In this document: in pieces, positions 45,897 through 59,212 of the stretch
Position numbering within the stretch: the stretch's first letter is position 1
Layout: the number at the start of each line of letters is the position of its first letter
DNA from: Persicaria tinctoria
Lineage: Eukaryota > Streptophyta > Magnoliopsida > Caryophyllales > Polygonaceae
NCBI GenBank assembly: GCA_037127255.1
Contig: JBANSL010000009.1
Coordinates: forward strand, 29,084,475 to 29,148,474
DNA length: 64,000 bases
Reading direction: 5' to 3'
Position numbers and translations under genes: made by a program
Notes under the pieces: model-generated
Database searches by the model: none
Told to the model about the DNA's origin: nothing
Seen by the model: only the letters and a program-made list of their open reading frames with translations

Positions 45897-46562
45897 AAAT
45901 ATATTTAACCTAAATGCAGACGTAGTCAAACCATTATAATAATAATTATATAAAGCGAAAAATAGGATGATCAAATGGAAGTTTCTTAGATCAGTTGCGT
46001 GTAAAGAAGAGGTTGGCCAGTAGGTGAGAAAGTTTGATTTTTTTTCTTGTCTATGTCATTTTTTTGTTTCATTTAAATGGAAATTAAATTATTTTAAGTT
46101 AATCAAATGATTTTAATAACGTAGATACCAACAGAAAATCACCTACATGTAACAATATTTGTTCTTATAAATATGTATGAGTGTAAAAGCTTTGACTTAA
46201 GAGTTTTACAAATTACAAATGGGAAAAGTGGAAAGTCATGAATTCAAGAATTTTCTTTTCCCAGAAAATGAAATATATGTGTAGAATTGTTGGTTGACTA
46301 GATTGAGGTCTATCACCATCTATTAATGAAACATTGTTTATTTTATTTAAATAGAATTAGGTAAACCATACACCTAATATATGGCAACCGAAATAATGAC
46401 ATATACACCTTTTAAAAAAAATGTATCTCAAACCGAAAATGTAAATCGGACTCCAGCACAAATTTCTTGCATTTTGGTGATAAATTTTCAACCATAATTG
46501 GGAGTAAAAAAAATCAAAATAACTTGTAATAAGCTAAAATGATTTGAATAAAAATATTGATT
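45897..46562. other. AT-rich intergenic DNA
   Basis: I see no ORF with a recognisable domain and no repeat structure beyond A/T tracts. Confidence 0.5.
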
Positions 46563-46804
46563 TGAATAAACGAAGAATGAAAAATGATTTAAGGTAGAGA
46601 AAAAAGAAGCAAAGCGAAAGAAGAACATCAAATTGTATTATGAAGAAGGTGACATTTACATAAGGTGAGATCCCCTTTTATACAACACCTGTAACCACCT
46701 AACAAACTAAACCCTTATAATTACTTAAAAGATGCCATATTTATATCTACAGCATATTTACAAATGTGCATAAACATGCACATTACCTTATTACCCCCTC
46801 CCCC

Positions 46805-48388
46805 TCCAAGTTTGAACGGGTGTGTCAAACACAAGAGACCCAACTTGACAGCAAGAAATTTGTATTGTTGCTCACCCAGGGCTTTTGTCAGGATGTCTGC
46901 TACCTGCAGTGTTGTGGGAACATGTTGAGTCTGAAGAAAACCCTCTTGTTGTCTCTCTCTCGGACGAAATGGCATAACAATCAATCTTGATGTGTTTAGT
47001 CCTTTCGTGAAAGGATGGGTTGGCTGCAAGATGTTGAGCAACTCTACTATCCCAATACAGAGGTATATATCGACTTTGGTAATGAGACACGAAGATCCTT
47101 GAAAACAGCTTACAACCACACTAACTCACTAGAAGCAGTCGACATAGCCCTATATTTTGATTCTACGGATGACTTAGAAAATGTGTTTTGTTACTTTGTC
47201 TTCCAGGATATGAGAGTTGATCCCAACGTCACACAATACCAGTCAAAGAGCGAGCAGAAAATAGACATGAAGGATTGAGATAAAGAATTGCTTGAACCAA
47301 CCATAGGACTAACAAAAGCTTTCAATTTAACAGGAACATTATGAGATCTAGAAGACCTCCTTGGAACAATGCTAATTACATTATGTGTGTTATCAGAAAC
47401 ATAAAAAAAAACTGTTTGAAAATAAAGAACTTGCACATTAATATCAGACTAAGATGAATGAATCTCATATATGCTATCATTTATAATATGATTAATTTGA
47501 ATCAAAGTTATATGGAACCTAAGGAATATAAGAATCACAATCATCTGCAGGATTAACTAAAGGTAATAAAGATATCTTAGGAGATACTTGTTCATTTTTA
47601 GGAACATTATTCTTAAAAGAAAATTTATCCCCCGGGAAAGTTACTTCTCTGCATACTACATATTTATGATCTTGTAAGTCGAAAAATTTATAAGCCTTTT
47701 GGCCAAATAGATATCCAACAAAAACACATTTCTTTGATTTGGATCCAAACTTTTCACTCTTATAATGAGGATCTAATGCATAACATAAAAACTCTATAGT
47801 TCTTAAATCATCAATGGGAGGAAGCTTATGAAATAAAACCTCAAAGGAAGATAACCAATTCAACACAAAAGATGGTAACATGTTAATAATATGTGTAGCA
47901 GCCATCACACAATCAGACCAAAATTTCATAGGAAGACCAACATGAATTCTTAGTGTTCTAGTAGTCTTAGTGAGATGCCTATGTTTACCTTCAACCCTCC
48001 CCTTTTGTTGAGGGGTGTAAGGAGCACTCTTCTGGTGGATTATACCTTTGGAAGCAAATAAATGAGCACAATCTTGTTGAAAAAACTCAGCACCATTATC
48101 ACTTATAAAGGTCTTAATCACCTTGTTAAATTGAATATGAACATATGCAATAAAAGATGAAATAATATCAAACACCTGATGCTTATGAGACATCATAAAT
48201 GTCCAAGTTACTCTACTTTTGTCATCCAACACAGTGAGAAAGGAAGAAACCCCCATTGATACTCTTTTGTTTATAAGGACCCCATATATCCAATGAACAA
48301 AATCAAAACAATTCTTAACACAAGATGTACGGACAGGAATTGGTTTCTTATACATCTTAGCTAGGATACAAGTCTCACTAGTAGGCAT
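46805..48388 (-). pseudogene. Copia-D integrase joined to RNase H (RT deleted)
   Basis: Integrase (47519-48388) has the core FLTVLDDKSRVTW, DNGAEFF and PQQKGRVEGKHRH (a Gly for Arg change at the usual ERKH), then FWSDCVMAATHI. After about 47300 the conserved pre-RT segment PRRSSRSHNVPVKLKAFV leads, within about 40 codons, to YCVTLGSTLISWKTK. That motif belongs to RNase H. The whole RT domain (about 700 bp in relatives) is absent. RNase H ends with QVADILTKALGEQQYKFL near 46860. Stops are numerous. Confidence 0.85.
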
Positions 48389-48836
48389 ATATCTCTAGAA
48401 TTAAAAGCATCAAAATGATTGTGCCAACAGAAGCATGACCCAATCTAGCATGAAAATTCTTAATCTGCTTAGTAGTCTTACAAACATTGCTAGCAAAAAA
48501 TTTCTAATGAACAGAAAAAAATTTCAAAGACAAAACAGGATGTACTTGCACGACATCCTTTTTTGCTTTGTAATTTGTAAAGTGCATTGATCTTGAAGCC
48601 TGTCCCACGAGTTGATTAGTTCCAAGGTCCTGGAATTAAATGCCAATTATTAGATGTAAAAATCGTAGCCAATGTACAATCATCCACTAGCTTAGAAACA
48701 CGTGTATATATATAGTAAGTTATGCTTAAAATCAGGAACCAACAACACATTGTGCAAGGTAATATTCTTATTAGAGAGATGTAAGTTTCCTATCTCAATT
48801 ACCATTTGGCATACCTACTCTAATGGAATGATCAAG

Positions 48837-49037
48837 CTATTTCTTATCAACTAAAAAATGAGAATAAACTATCATATGATCCGATGCACTATTATCAATT
48901 ATCCAATCATTCTCTCGTTGTAATTTGGCTAATAAAGCAACATTAAAAACATGAGAATTACTTGTCATGTTGGCTACTGTTGAGCAGTTAGCTTGAGACT
49001 TAGTTTGTATAGTGACAATATCCCAATAAATAGTCAT
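48837..49037 (-). pseudogene. Copia-D protease fragment
   Basis: The frame contains NDWIIDNSASDHM, the Copia protease active-site segment, with the D-S-G triad altered to D-N-S. The GAG-pre-integrase part to its left (48400-48830) is recognisable only in fragments. Confidence 0.75.
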
Positions 49038-49059
49038 CTTAGGATATTCATTTATACGT

Positions 49060-49760
49060 CATAAATAAGTCACCCAACACAAAAATAACACAAGTATAGG
49101 AAGATACATTCGCAGTCGGCATCGTTGGTCCTTTAATGCGAAGTATCGCGATTATATATATATATCTTCCACGGTCAGCCAAATATTCTTATATCAATGG
49201 TACAAACTCTTCGTTTATCCTACAAACCTTTTCGATCATAAGATTCACGATCGGAAGAATCAAAACCGACTAAGAGATCACTTGCTTCTCTCATAGTCAA
49301 ATGATCATTGACTCGCCTTAATCGGTACCCGCCATCGCAAACGATATCTGAAACGACGTCTGACGTCTTGCTGGCGGCATCCCGTTGACCCACGTATCGT
49401 GATTCCCCAACGAGGTCTTGCTGACTTCGCATGCTCCCGCACTATAAATACCCCCTCATCATCATAATTATGGACCAATTTTAATTTCTTAGAGAAAACG
49501 ACGAGCTCTGCAATTATCTCCCGGAATTAAAGCTCTCGAAGTTTGAGTTCAAAGGTCTCTTAAAGCGAAAATGAATCGTTTCTCAGTTACCTTAATGAAG
49601 ATTGAACAGTAAAATCATAATTAAGAGCTCATCGCGAAGAATCTATCGTGAAGAAGCCTCATCGTGAAGCAATCATCATATCACCCTCCGAGTTTTCACT
49701 AAGATTTACCCCAAGCTTCCATCCAGGTTATATTTATATAGCTATTATCCGCCATATTCT
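49060..49760 (+). promoter_or_regulatory. LTR-like promoter segment interrupting Copia-D
   Basis: About 700 bp without Copia homology separates protease (left) from the gag zinc-knuckle region (right, CFKLHGFSDWYK near 50020). It carries CTATAAATACCCCC at about 49443 and is followed by an A-rich leader with CATCGTGAAG-type repeats. This resembles the U3/R part of a Gypsy LTR on the plus strand. I found no terminal TG...CA pair or target duplication, so solo LTR is only a suggestion. Confidence 0.4.
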
Positions 49761-49799
49761 TGCAAAATAGGGCACACGACATCAAAGTGAGGTAATAAG

Positions 49800-50895
49800 T
49801 ATTGATGATTTTCTAGAAACGCTTCAAATAGATTTCAACACCTCTTGACAAACAACATTAACCAAAGAAGTGTCAACAGATGATCCTCCCTTACAACCAT
49901 CCATTGGAGAATCTAAAGGATTTTCAGTTGTTACAATCAATCATCAAACCATAAGCATTTTTTGCCGAACAACCAACATTTTTCCCTTCTCTGGGACCTT
50001 ATACCAATCCGAGAACCCATGCAACTTGAAACAAGTATCAGTCATATGCCATTTTGAAACAAGTATTAATCTTTCTTAATCTTGTCTTTCTTGAATTCTT
50101 TCATATCATAATTATGAGATTTACCAGTTCGCGTAGCAACTAATGAAAGCAAAATTCTCAAAAACATTAGATTTCATAGAACCGAGACCTTTCTGACATT
50201 CCACCTATTGAATTGGGAAATAAGCCCTATTGACCGATGGCAGAGGATCCGTAGATAAGATACTACTCCTGATCACATTCTTAAACGAATCACTCAAATC
50301 CATCAAGAACTGCATCAAGTGATTCCGAGCTTCAATATCACCTATCTTTTTACCCAATTGACAAGTACAAACACCACAAAACACTCGGGAAATCCTTGAG
50401 CACATTGCAATTCATCCCATATTTTCTTTAAACTGGAAATATACTCCTCGACAGATTTATCACCTTGAATAATAGACACTGATTCTCGTTTTAGTTAAAA
50501 GACCAAAGGTGTGTTTGTGTAACCAAAATGTTCATTCAATTCATCCCACATAATCTTTTCGAAATCCACATACGTACATAAAACTTTCTGAAACAACACT
50601 ACACATGTAATTGAGTAACCAGCAACCTACCATGTAATCGACACTCATCCACTTATAAAAATCTGGAGAAGTAATCGGGGGTTTCACACACGAGCCATCG
50701 ATGAACCCCATCTTGTTCTTTGCCCCAAGCGCTAATCAAACGCCCCTACTTCCATCCAAGGAAATTTGCACCAGGAAACTGTACAACAACTAATTGAGCT
50801 CTCGGATTGTCTGAATTCGCCAAATTTAGTGAATCGCTCATGTTGACTTGCGAATTCGACTCTTCTCCTTGAGCAAGAAACTCCAGATCCATATG
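49800..50895 (-). pseudogene. Copia-D gag, heavily broken
   Basis: Fragments on the minus strand begin with MDLEFLAQGEES at about 50892 and SLNLANSDNPRAQLV. They continue with a UBN2-type segment (ARNHLMQFLMDLSDSFKNV at 50205-50405) and a half zinc knuckle (CFKLHGFSDWYKV) near 50020. Many stops and frame changes are present. Confidence 0.75.
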
Positions 50896-51174
50896 ATCGA
50901 AGCAAGAACACAAGATTGTATTACGAAGATATATACAATGAAAAACGAAGAATCAAAGATGATTCAAGGTAGAGGAAGAAAACGATAAGCGGAAGAAGAA
51001 GAACATCAAATTGTATTATGAAGAATGTAACGTTTACAGGAGGTGAAATCCCTTTTTATACAACACCGGTAACCACCTAACAAACTAAACTTAATAATTA
51101 CATAAAAAAGCTCATATTTATATTTCCAGAAATCGCCCCATATATACAAATGTGCATAAACATGCACGTTACCC

Positions 51175-51700
51175 ATTACAAGCTACCCAACTAGATTGAC
51201 TAGTCGATTTGGACCGCATTGGTTGTGTTTTGTTTTGAAATATATAATACTCCGTACAAATTAATTGTATATTTATTATATAAATATAATACTGTATTGC
51301 ATTTAACTAGCCTTTAATTAGATTTGTTGATTTGTTCGTCCAACCCCTAATATTTGGTTAGAAGCTAATATAGGGAGGAGCTAATTTTTGAAGCTATAGG
51401 AGGAAGAATAATTAAAGTTGCATTACTTTGATAAATAATTTGTTTTAGTTGCTGACTTTGTTGGGATGAAACATGTAATCAGGGGCGGATCCTGGACCGT
51501 CAATCCGGGGATACTTGAAGGTAAAAAATTTATCATTCCGGGAATGTTAAAGGGTAAAAAAAATTTCTTTTATAATTTTTTTCCCGGGTTGGGGATGCTT
51601 GACGGAAAAAATGAAGAAATTAACAGTAAAAAACAAATTGTGATAAATCGAAGATAAGAGAAGAGAGGTTACACGGGAACTAGAGTTACTAGGGTTTATC
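51175..51700. other. intergenic, with a hAT-like terminal motif
   Basis: CAGGGGCGGATCC at 51480-51492 looks like the 5' terminus of a hAT MITE, related to those at 317 and 25898, but no matching right end was found nearby. A 63-codon ORF over it is not convincing. Confidence 0.35.
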
Positions 51701-54170
51701 CATTCCAATATAATAATATTATAACACTCCCCCTTGGATAAACATCCCTAAATATTACAAAAATTACATATCTTGCCTAGAAAACCGAATGGGATAAAAC
51801 TAGGACCAAGAGAACAAATACATATGACATTTGATAGGCTTTGGTGATCTGCCTCGTTAAAAACCTTGTCAGGAAAACCCAGTGAGACAAAACCCGATCG
51901 AAGGGAAAAAGAGTGCAGTGCGTATACTCCCCCTGAATTCAACACCCTTCTTGTAGTCTTCTCATTCGGGTAGGCTTTTTGAACTTCTTGATGATGTTGA
52001 CTGTATGAGCTGCATAATCGAGTCTCAACATTTCCTTTGACGTGTATAAGTTGAGATGTCTTCATTCATTACAATTGACTTCGAATGCTTGACGTTCATT
52101 TGCTGGCGTTGAGCTTCTTTCAATGCACAAACATAAGGTACTTCAGGACCCAGTGTTCCATTTGATCATGGGGGATCTGGTGTATTAAATGGTGTCTAAG
52201 TTGCCTCATTAAAAACCTTAACATGGAAAAACCCAATGTGATAAAAACCAAGATCAAGGAAAAGAGTACAACATTGTATGGTACTTCGGGACCTAATGCA
52301 TGTCACCATTTTCACAATTATAGATACTTCAGGTACTCTTATAAGGATCTTTAACCAATTGCATGTGACAAGACTTTGATATTAATGCTTCAGGCATTTT
52401 CAATCAATCTTTTTCATTTATATGCGTATGCAAGTAACATGTTCGTCATTTACAGTTAGATCCAAAATTATATTCACTTATGGTGAATACGTTCTCCATA
52501 TAACCTTTGATAGGTTTTTGTGCAATCAGTTTGGCTTTATATTTTATTTTGTACGAACACCCACTTAAAACCAAATGATGTTACACTTTCCGGTGTTGGA
52601 ACTACAGGTCCAATGTCATCATGCATAAAGAACCCATTCTTGCATGAATTTCCCTTTTCTAGCTCTTTACTATCATTTCGATGTCGACATCCATTATTTA
52701 TTTGATGATCATCATATTCTCATAGGCTCATTCCACTTCTGGGGAATCGTATACTAAGAGCCTATTGATCTCCAACACTTCCGGTGTACTTGAGAATCAC
52801 TTGATATTCATTGAGTTTGAGTTACTTTTGGAACTTCCAAATGAGCTAGTATGATTTGTGACTTTAATTATCACTTTCTTGGCCTTTAGTAAATGCTTTC
52901 AGTGGCATATTTGCTAAATCTTATAATCATTTCATTTATTGAACTTCTGGTTCACTTTTATTTACCCGCGGATATAAAATGATAGAGAAGTTGCTTCCAT
53001 GCAATCTCTTTCTTAATTGTCTCATTTCCTCTCCCCCTAAATACCGAGCATTTAATCACCATTATAAAGCTCTAGGTATTTGATATCAATAGGGACTCAA
53101 ACCCCATGTATCATCCAACTTTTTTGTGGTCTCATTGTAGTTGATTTGGAGGAGGTACATCTTGGAACATATACTGCTTATTCAAAACCTTTGAATGACA
53201 TACTCTCTTCTGGAGATAATTAGGGATATGTTATTGTGTCAAATTCGAAATGCAGACATACATGGGCCCATTTGACCAGCGACTCTTCTGGGTCGCCGTG
53301 AGCTACCTTATGCTCAACAATGTAGTTGATAACATTCTCTACCTTATGTTTCATATGACCAAAGTGTTAAGGCATCTATGATATTCTAATTACACTGGTC
53401 TATATGATAATGTTCCGTAGTTGTCTCATTGAATCCACTCAAGAGACATTAGAGACTTTGCATTTACTTTGAATTTAGATGGTCTTATTGTCGATTTTGC
53501 CAAGATGATAGACCATATATGTTCGGTCACCCTTATTGAGGATCTTCGGGTCCTCGGATCTTCTGATCCCTTTTAGTGGGTGTGTATGTGAATGTCAATG
53601 ATCCCGTCCATCATCGTTTCACATGAATGACCGAATGCCACAAAGAAAAAATATTTTATCATTAACTAACTTCTGGTTAGTGATAAGTTTCAATGGGATA
53701 TGTGAGTGTCAAATAAACCATATATATACATCTCAATTCTGTAAGACTTGCTTCTGGCTAGTCATATGAGATATTGGTGTTCAATACCATGTCAATTCAT
53801 ACATATGTGTCATTGTTACTTCAAGTAACAAGATCAATGCTCTTTTGGAGATATATGGTATTCATCTTGGTTTTCCATTCAAGATTGTTTGGGAAAACTT
53901 CAGGTTTTCAAAATTGTTTGACACTTACAAAACCATAATATTCAACCATTGAACTTTGTATATGGTGATCCATTTATTTTAGATGCCATTGAATGAGTAT
54001 TGTCAGAAGTTTTGTTGGTGTCATACTTCAGGTATGAGTCATTTATAATGTTCTTCAAGACATTTAGAAATAACCGTATAACAGACCTAGTTATAAGCCA
54101 CAACAATAACTTTGGTCAAGCGCTTAACCATAACCTCTTTCACACCCTCTACCGGAGGGGCATGCTTCAG
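51700..54170 (-). pseudogene. strongly decayed Copia remnant
   Basis: On the minus strand near 52610-52400 a broken frame reads VVPTPESVTSFGFKWVFVQNK, then YKAKLIAQ, and farther on LKMPEALISKSCHM. This matches the start of Copia RT and the later MKIPEGLKMPEA-type segment of one Copia lineage. Two related non-coding blocks (CTTTTTCC..GGTTTTTAACGAGGC type) lie at about 51840-51920 and 52194-52275. They are characteristic of the region downstream of RNase H in that lineage, so the remnant is rearranged. No ORF above 110 codons survives. Limits are approximate. Confidence 0.6.
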
Positions 54171-56479
54171 TGTAACGGCCCAGAATTATGATTTCCGGGT
54201 TACGTTTCAAGGGATAAAACCCCTTGTTCGGATCTTGCAATCCAGGTACGGGTCGAGGTTTCAAACTCATTTTAAGATTAGTAGAAAGAGGGATTTCAAA
54301 CCCTAAAAACCACAAAGGGCCGTTGGGTACCCTTAACCTATCCTAAGACTATGTCGCGAAATCCATTTCAAATGGAAGTAAAGCAGAAGCATAATAAAGA
54401 TACAGGTGCCACGGCAAAGCCGGTCAAAACCAAATCATGAGTGGATAATTACCATTTTTACTAAGTTAGGATATTAGCTAGATTCTTCGATTCGCCAAAA
54501 GGAAACCCCATTATATAGACATCGAGCACTCAAGATCTGCAGAGAATACCTTTAAAAGAAGAACGGGGAAAGGAGTCAGATCGAGCCACTCATGCGGGAC
54601 CGGCAGTCCTCGCTGAGGCCACATAGTATGTGCTATAACTAATAAAGATGCTCTAATGCAGTACGAAAGTCAAACACACTAGCATGCTCCTAGTCATAAT
54701 AATGTGCAGAAATACTGTAAAGGGCCCAAGACAATGCCAAATGGCATATCCCTCTCCTACCTCCACCCCCTTCCGATAGGGCGGAGACTGGCCAGCTCGT
54801 GTATGCATTCCATCATAATCGGGGGGCACGCATGCCTAACCCGCTCCACAATAAAGCCCGCAGGCATATCATAATATAAGGAAGTTCATGACTCGATTGA
54901 CTCAGGGTACCCGATGAGGCTGGGCTACCCTATGACCCTAGCAAAGACTCTAGGACTATCACAGATAACGGCCGTTCTGTTTCAAACGCAATAAGTAAGC
55001 AGATGCTAATTCAATTAGTGCAACCTAAACAGGATACTACATGGCATGCTTTTATGCATATGCAACACCTAACATAAAATGCAACAACAGGCATGAATGT
55101 CCAACCTGAGTAAGCCCCCTAGGGAACTTAGTTGAAGATGCAGAACAGCAAGATAACACAAGCAAGGGCCCAAATGCACGTCCAAAGCAATCCAAAAGCA
55201 ATACATACCTATCATCAAGCCATTTTCATAAGCTACCGGTCCATCATTCACACACATTAAACCCAAGTTCTCAACATGCTCAAAACCAACCGATAGTGAA
55301 ACCGTTTTCCAAAACCTTTCCGATGTGATCAACCATCACTCAAAATCATTTACTCCCAATCAAACCCATTGATAAAATCGTACCAACCATATTTCCAAAC
55401 TTTCTTCCCAAAACCAACATCATCAAACGAAGACAAAGAATCCCGGCATTAAACAATTAAACCTTAAACCAATTTCTCAAAATCATATTGTAGAAATAAT
55501 TTACAGCATTTCGGTTTCAACACATCAAATCCTGTAAGAATCATTTTCGGAAGACTAAAAACCTTCTCTAATAATTTAACAACAATATTTATCTAAAATA
55601 AACATCAGAATAAATCCATCTTTATCATTCCCATTTATAAAACATATTAAATAAATCACTTTATCAATTAATCTCAATAAATCACTTTAAAATTCCTAAT
55701 CACGTATTAAAACATCATAAAATACATATCCCAAATAATATCACCTTTAAGATAATTTTATAATACATCATAATCCCAAAAAAAATATAATATTTCACAA
55801 GACATAATAGCGCTAATAATAATAATATTAATTAACTATTAATCCGAAAATATATAAGTAATATAACACATTAACAATTAACAATGAATCTTAAACAACA
55901 ACCCAAAGGCCCAAATCCCCCAACCCGGAAACAGAGACCCGAACCCAAGCCCATCAGATCTGAAGAAGGAAAGGGATCCTGATGAGGACCCACAACCCGG
56001 AAAAGTTAGGCCCAAACCCCCTCACAAACTCTCACCTTTCCAAAACCTCAGAACAGACCTCTGCAATTCAACGGAGGAAATACGGGAGAAAGAAGAAGAG
56101 GGCCAGGCTCGCCGGCGACTCGTCTCCGACCAAAACCTCGCCCAATAGATCTGAAAACCTATCCTGACCACCCTGGACCCATAAAGCCTCAAACGCGAGC
56201 AACGGAGGAAGGGGAAAAGAGGGCTTACAGTAGCGACTCCGGCTGCAATGGCGGATTCCGACGGCAATTAACGGGGAAGCCTGGATCGAATCTAAGAAGG
56301 GAGAGGAATGAGGACGAGCGAGACTGAACGAGTTTTGAATCGAATCGACATAAAACAAAACTAAAAACCTTGAACGGGAAATAAAGGAACCGGTTGTGAA
56401 TTGACCTCCGGCGATACCTGGGCTTCGTCCCCGGCCTTCTGGGAATCGAGGGGAGTGTTGGGGTGGTTTCTGGCGGCCT
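54171..56479. mobile_element. truncated inverted relative of the 25-28 kb solo LTR
   Basis: It starts TGTAACGGCCCAG, the complement of the 28586 end, and follows the 25-28 kb unit in inverted order (for example the block at 54935-54990 pairs with 27785-27850). It stops at 56479 without reaching the other terminus, lacking about the outermost 650 bp. The right edge is the junction with SIRE-2. No protein is encoded. ORFs at 55982-56358 are G+C-rich, LTR-derived and not credible genes. Confidence 0.8.
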
Positions 56480-56536
56480 CGAGGTGAGATTCTTTAGGAT
56501 CCTCTTCATAGTCACGAGGTGAGATTCTTTAGGATC
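56480..56536. repeat. 22-bp direct duplication at the SIRE-2/LTR junction
   Basis: The 22-mer at 56480-56501 (core GAGGTGAGATTCTTTAGGAT) is identical to 56515-56536. The right copy belongs to SIRE-2 RT (its complement encodes DPKESHL). The left copy is out of place at the truncation point. Confidence 0.95.
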
Positions 56537-59212
56537 AGCTTGAAACCTAGCACACATGCAAACACTAAACATGATGTCAGGCTTACTAGCCGTGAGATAT
56601 AATAAAGATCCAATCATTCCTCGATACTCCTTTTGATTGACACTTGTTCCAGTCTTGTCTTGATCTAGAGATAATGTTGAGCTCATGGGAGTCTTGGCTG
56701 CCTTGGATTGATCCATCTTGAACTTCTTCAAGAGATCCTTAGTGTACTTGCTTTGGTTGACGAAGATCCCTTTCTTGGATTGATGAACTTGTAAACCCAA
56801 AAAGAAGTTGAGTTCACCCATTAAGCTCATCTCAAATTCACTGCACATGATGTCAGAAAATTCCTTGCACAAAGATGTGTTAGTAGCACCAAATAATATA
56901 TCATCAACATAAATTTGAATAATCAAAATTTCCTTTCCTTTGGTCTTGATAAAGAGTGTTTTGTCGATCAACCCCCTTTTAAAATCATTTTCTAAAAGAT
57001 ATTTAGACAAGCGCTCGTACCAAGCTCTTGGGGCTTGTTTCAAACCATAAAGCGCCTTGTCAAGTTTGTAAACATGATTGGGGAATTCTGAGCTTTCAAA
57101 ACCTGGGGGTTGAGCAACATAAACTTCTTCCTCCAAGAAACCATCAAGAAAAGCACACTTGACATCCATTTGATATAACTTTATGCTCATGAAAGATGCA
57201 AATGCTAATAAAATGCGAATGGCTTCAAGTCTGGCTACAGGAGCAAAGGTCTCCTCGTAGTCAATACCTTCCTCTTGATTGTAGCCTTGGGCAACAAGCC
57301 TTGCCTTGTTCCTCACAACCTTACCATTCTCATCCAGCTTGTTTCGAAATACCCATCGAGTGCCAATGACTGATCGATGCTTTGGTCTAGGCTTCAAAGT
57401 CCAGACTTTGTTCCTCTCAAATTCGTTAAGTTCACTTTGCATAGCTATAATCCAGTCTGGCTCCTGAAGTGCCTCATTTACCTTCTTTGGCTCAATAAGA
57501 GAAACAAACGCGTTAAAAGCACAAAGATCTTTAAGTTTATAACGAGTTTGAACACTAGAAGTAGGGTCAGAAATGATATCCTTTAATGAGTGTGATGAGG
57601 AGTATTTGAATTTCCTTTTGCTAGTCTCAGCTCCTTGATTCGTCACACCATTAGGATTGATTTGTGGTACATTTGACTCCGTGGTCCTGTTAGGTTCAGT
57701 TACAGCAGTTTCTGATGTCTCAACACTTTTGGATTGGACACCAAGGGCTTTGGATGAATCTTCAACACCTTGGGCCAATTCTTCAGTGTTAAGAATCGGT
57801 TCCTGCATGTTCCTTTTCTCTGTGTTCATGGTAGCAGCATCATCACCTTCCTCGTTCTCTTCATGGATATTAAGATCTATATCTGCAACACTTTCACTCA
57901 AAGCACCGTCATTGCATTCATAAAAAATAACATGTATACTTTCTTCAACAACCTGGGTCCTTTTATTGAAGATTCTATAAGCTTTGATACTCGTGGAATA
58001 GCCAAGAAATATACCTTCATCACTACGCGCATCAAATTTCCCAAGGTTATCTTTTCCATTGTTATGAACAAAACAAGTACAACCAAAGGGTTTAAAATAA
58101 GATATAAGTGGTTTGCGGCCTTTGAAAAGTTCATAAGGAGTTTTCTTTAAGATGGAACGAATAAGACAACGATTTAAAATGTAGTTAGCTGTGTTAACAG
58201 CTTCAGCCCAATAGGTTTTAGGTAATGCATTTTCTAAAAGCATAGTCCTGACCATATCCTCTAAGGTGCGGTTCTTGCGTTCCACAACCCCGTTTTGTTG
58301 AGGTGTCCTAGGAGCAGAAACGTTATGGGAGATGCCATATTTAGCACAAAACAAATCTAATTGAAGTTGATCAAACTCCCTACCATGATCACTCCGAATA
58401 GACACTATGGGCTCATTTCTTAAAGTTTGCAACTCCTTACAAAGTTTTTAAAAACTCAAATAAGGCCTCTGATTTTTCTTTCAAAAATGCAACCCAAGTA
58501 TATCTTGAAAAATCATCGACAACAACTAGCATGTACTTTTTACCATTGGGAGATTTGACCCGCATAGGACCACATAAATCCTTATGTAAAAGTTCAAGGG
58601 GTCTAGAAGAACTTACAACCTTTTTGGGTTTGAAGGAGCTACGTGTTTGTTTACCTCGTGTGCAAGCATTGCACATGTCAATACCTTTGAAGTCCATCTC
58701 AGGTAGCCCTCTTACAAGCCCTTTGGACACAAGCTTCTGTAGTGTATGTGGACTCACATGACCGAGTCTCCTGTGCCAAAGCTTTGGATCATCCGTCAAA
58801 GCCTTTAAACAGGTTAAGCTTCCTTGTGCCACTTGATCAGCATTTACAGCGTATATGTTGTTGTAACGATATGCAGTCAATATAACTTCACCTGTATCAT
58901 CTCTGCACATTATACATCTTTTCTTGTTAAATCTGACATTGTTACCACTATCACATAATTGAGAGACACTAAGCAGATTATACTTCAAACCATTAACAGA
59001 TAGACATTTTTAATACTATGGCTGGAATCACTTCCAACACTACCAATACCAAAAATTTCGCATTTCCCTTTGTCACCAAGAGTGATTGTTCCCGTGAATT
59101 GCTCCTTTAGATCATGAAAGAGAGAGCTCTTCCCACTCATATGCCTCGAACATCCACTATCAATAATCCATTTGTGTTCTTTCACCTTGGTGATTTCCTG
59201 CAAGACAAACAT
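56515..59212 (-). pseudogene. SIRE-2 pol, two frameshifts, truncated in RT
   Basis: The frame opens with an ATG at 59212 overlapping the gag TGA. Protease DSGCSRHMSG is intact. A one-base loss near 59005 (compare SIRE-1) shifts the frame just before NGLKYNLLS. GAG-pre-integrase (HRRLGH) and the zinc-binding CNAC segment precede the integrase core. A second one-base loss near 58437 shifts again. The long frame from 58432 holds the integrase end ([19 protein letters not shown]), an Asn/Glu-rich linker, and RT with YVDD near 56915. Coding similarity stops after KRI at about 56502. What follows is non-element sequence. Confidence 0.92.

Larger units (their letters stand above)
46563..51174 (-). 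mobile_element. Copia-D LTR retrotransposon, decayed, lacking RT
   Basis: The LTRs are about 46563-46788 (3') and 50939-51174 (5'), clearly collinear (GTAACCACCTAACAAACTAA in both) but more diverged than those of Copia-C. A strong polypurine tract (GGAGGGGGAGGGGG on the minus strand) abuts the 3' LTR at about 46792-46808. The order gag, protease, integrase, RNase H is kept, but reverse transcriptase is missing. No clean target duplication could be read, so the ends are good to about 10 bp. Confidence 0.82.

Noticed and set aside
55982..56358. Arg/Ser-rich ORFs on both strands
   Set aside because: G+C-rich part of the truncated LTR. They overlap each other on both strands and show no domain.
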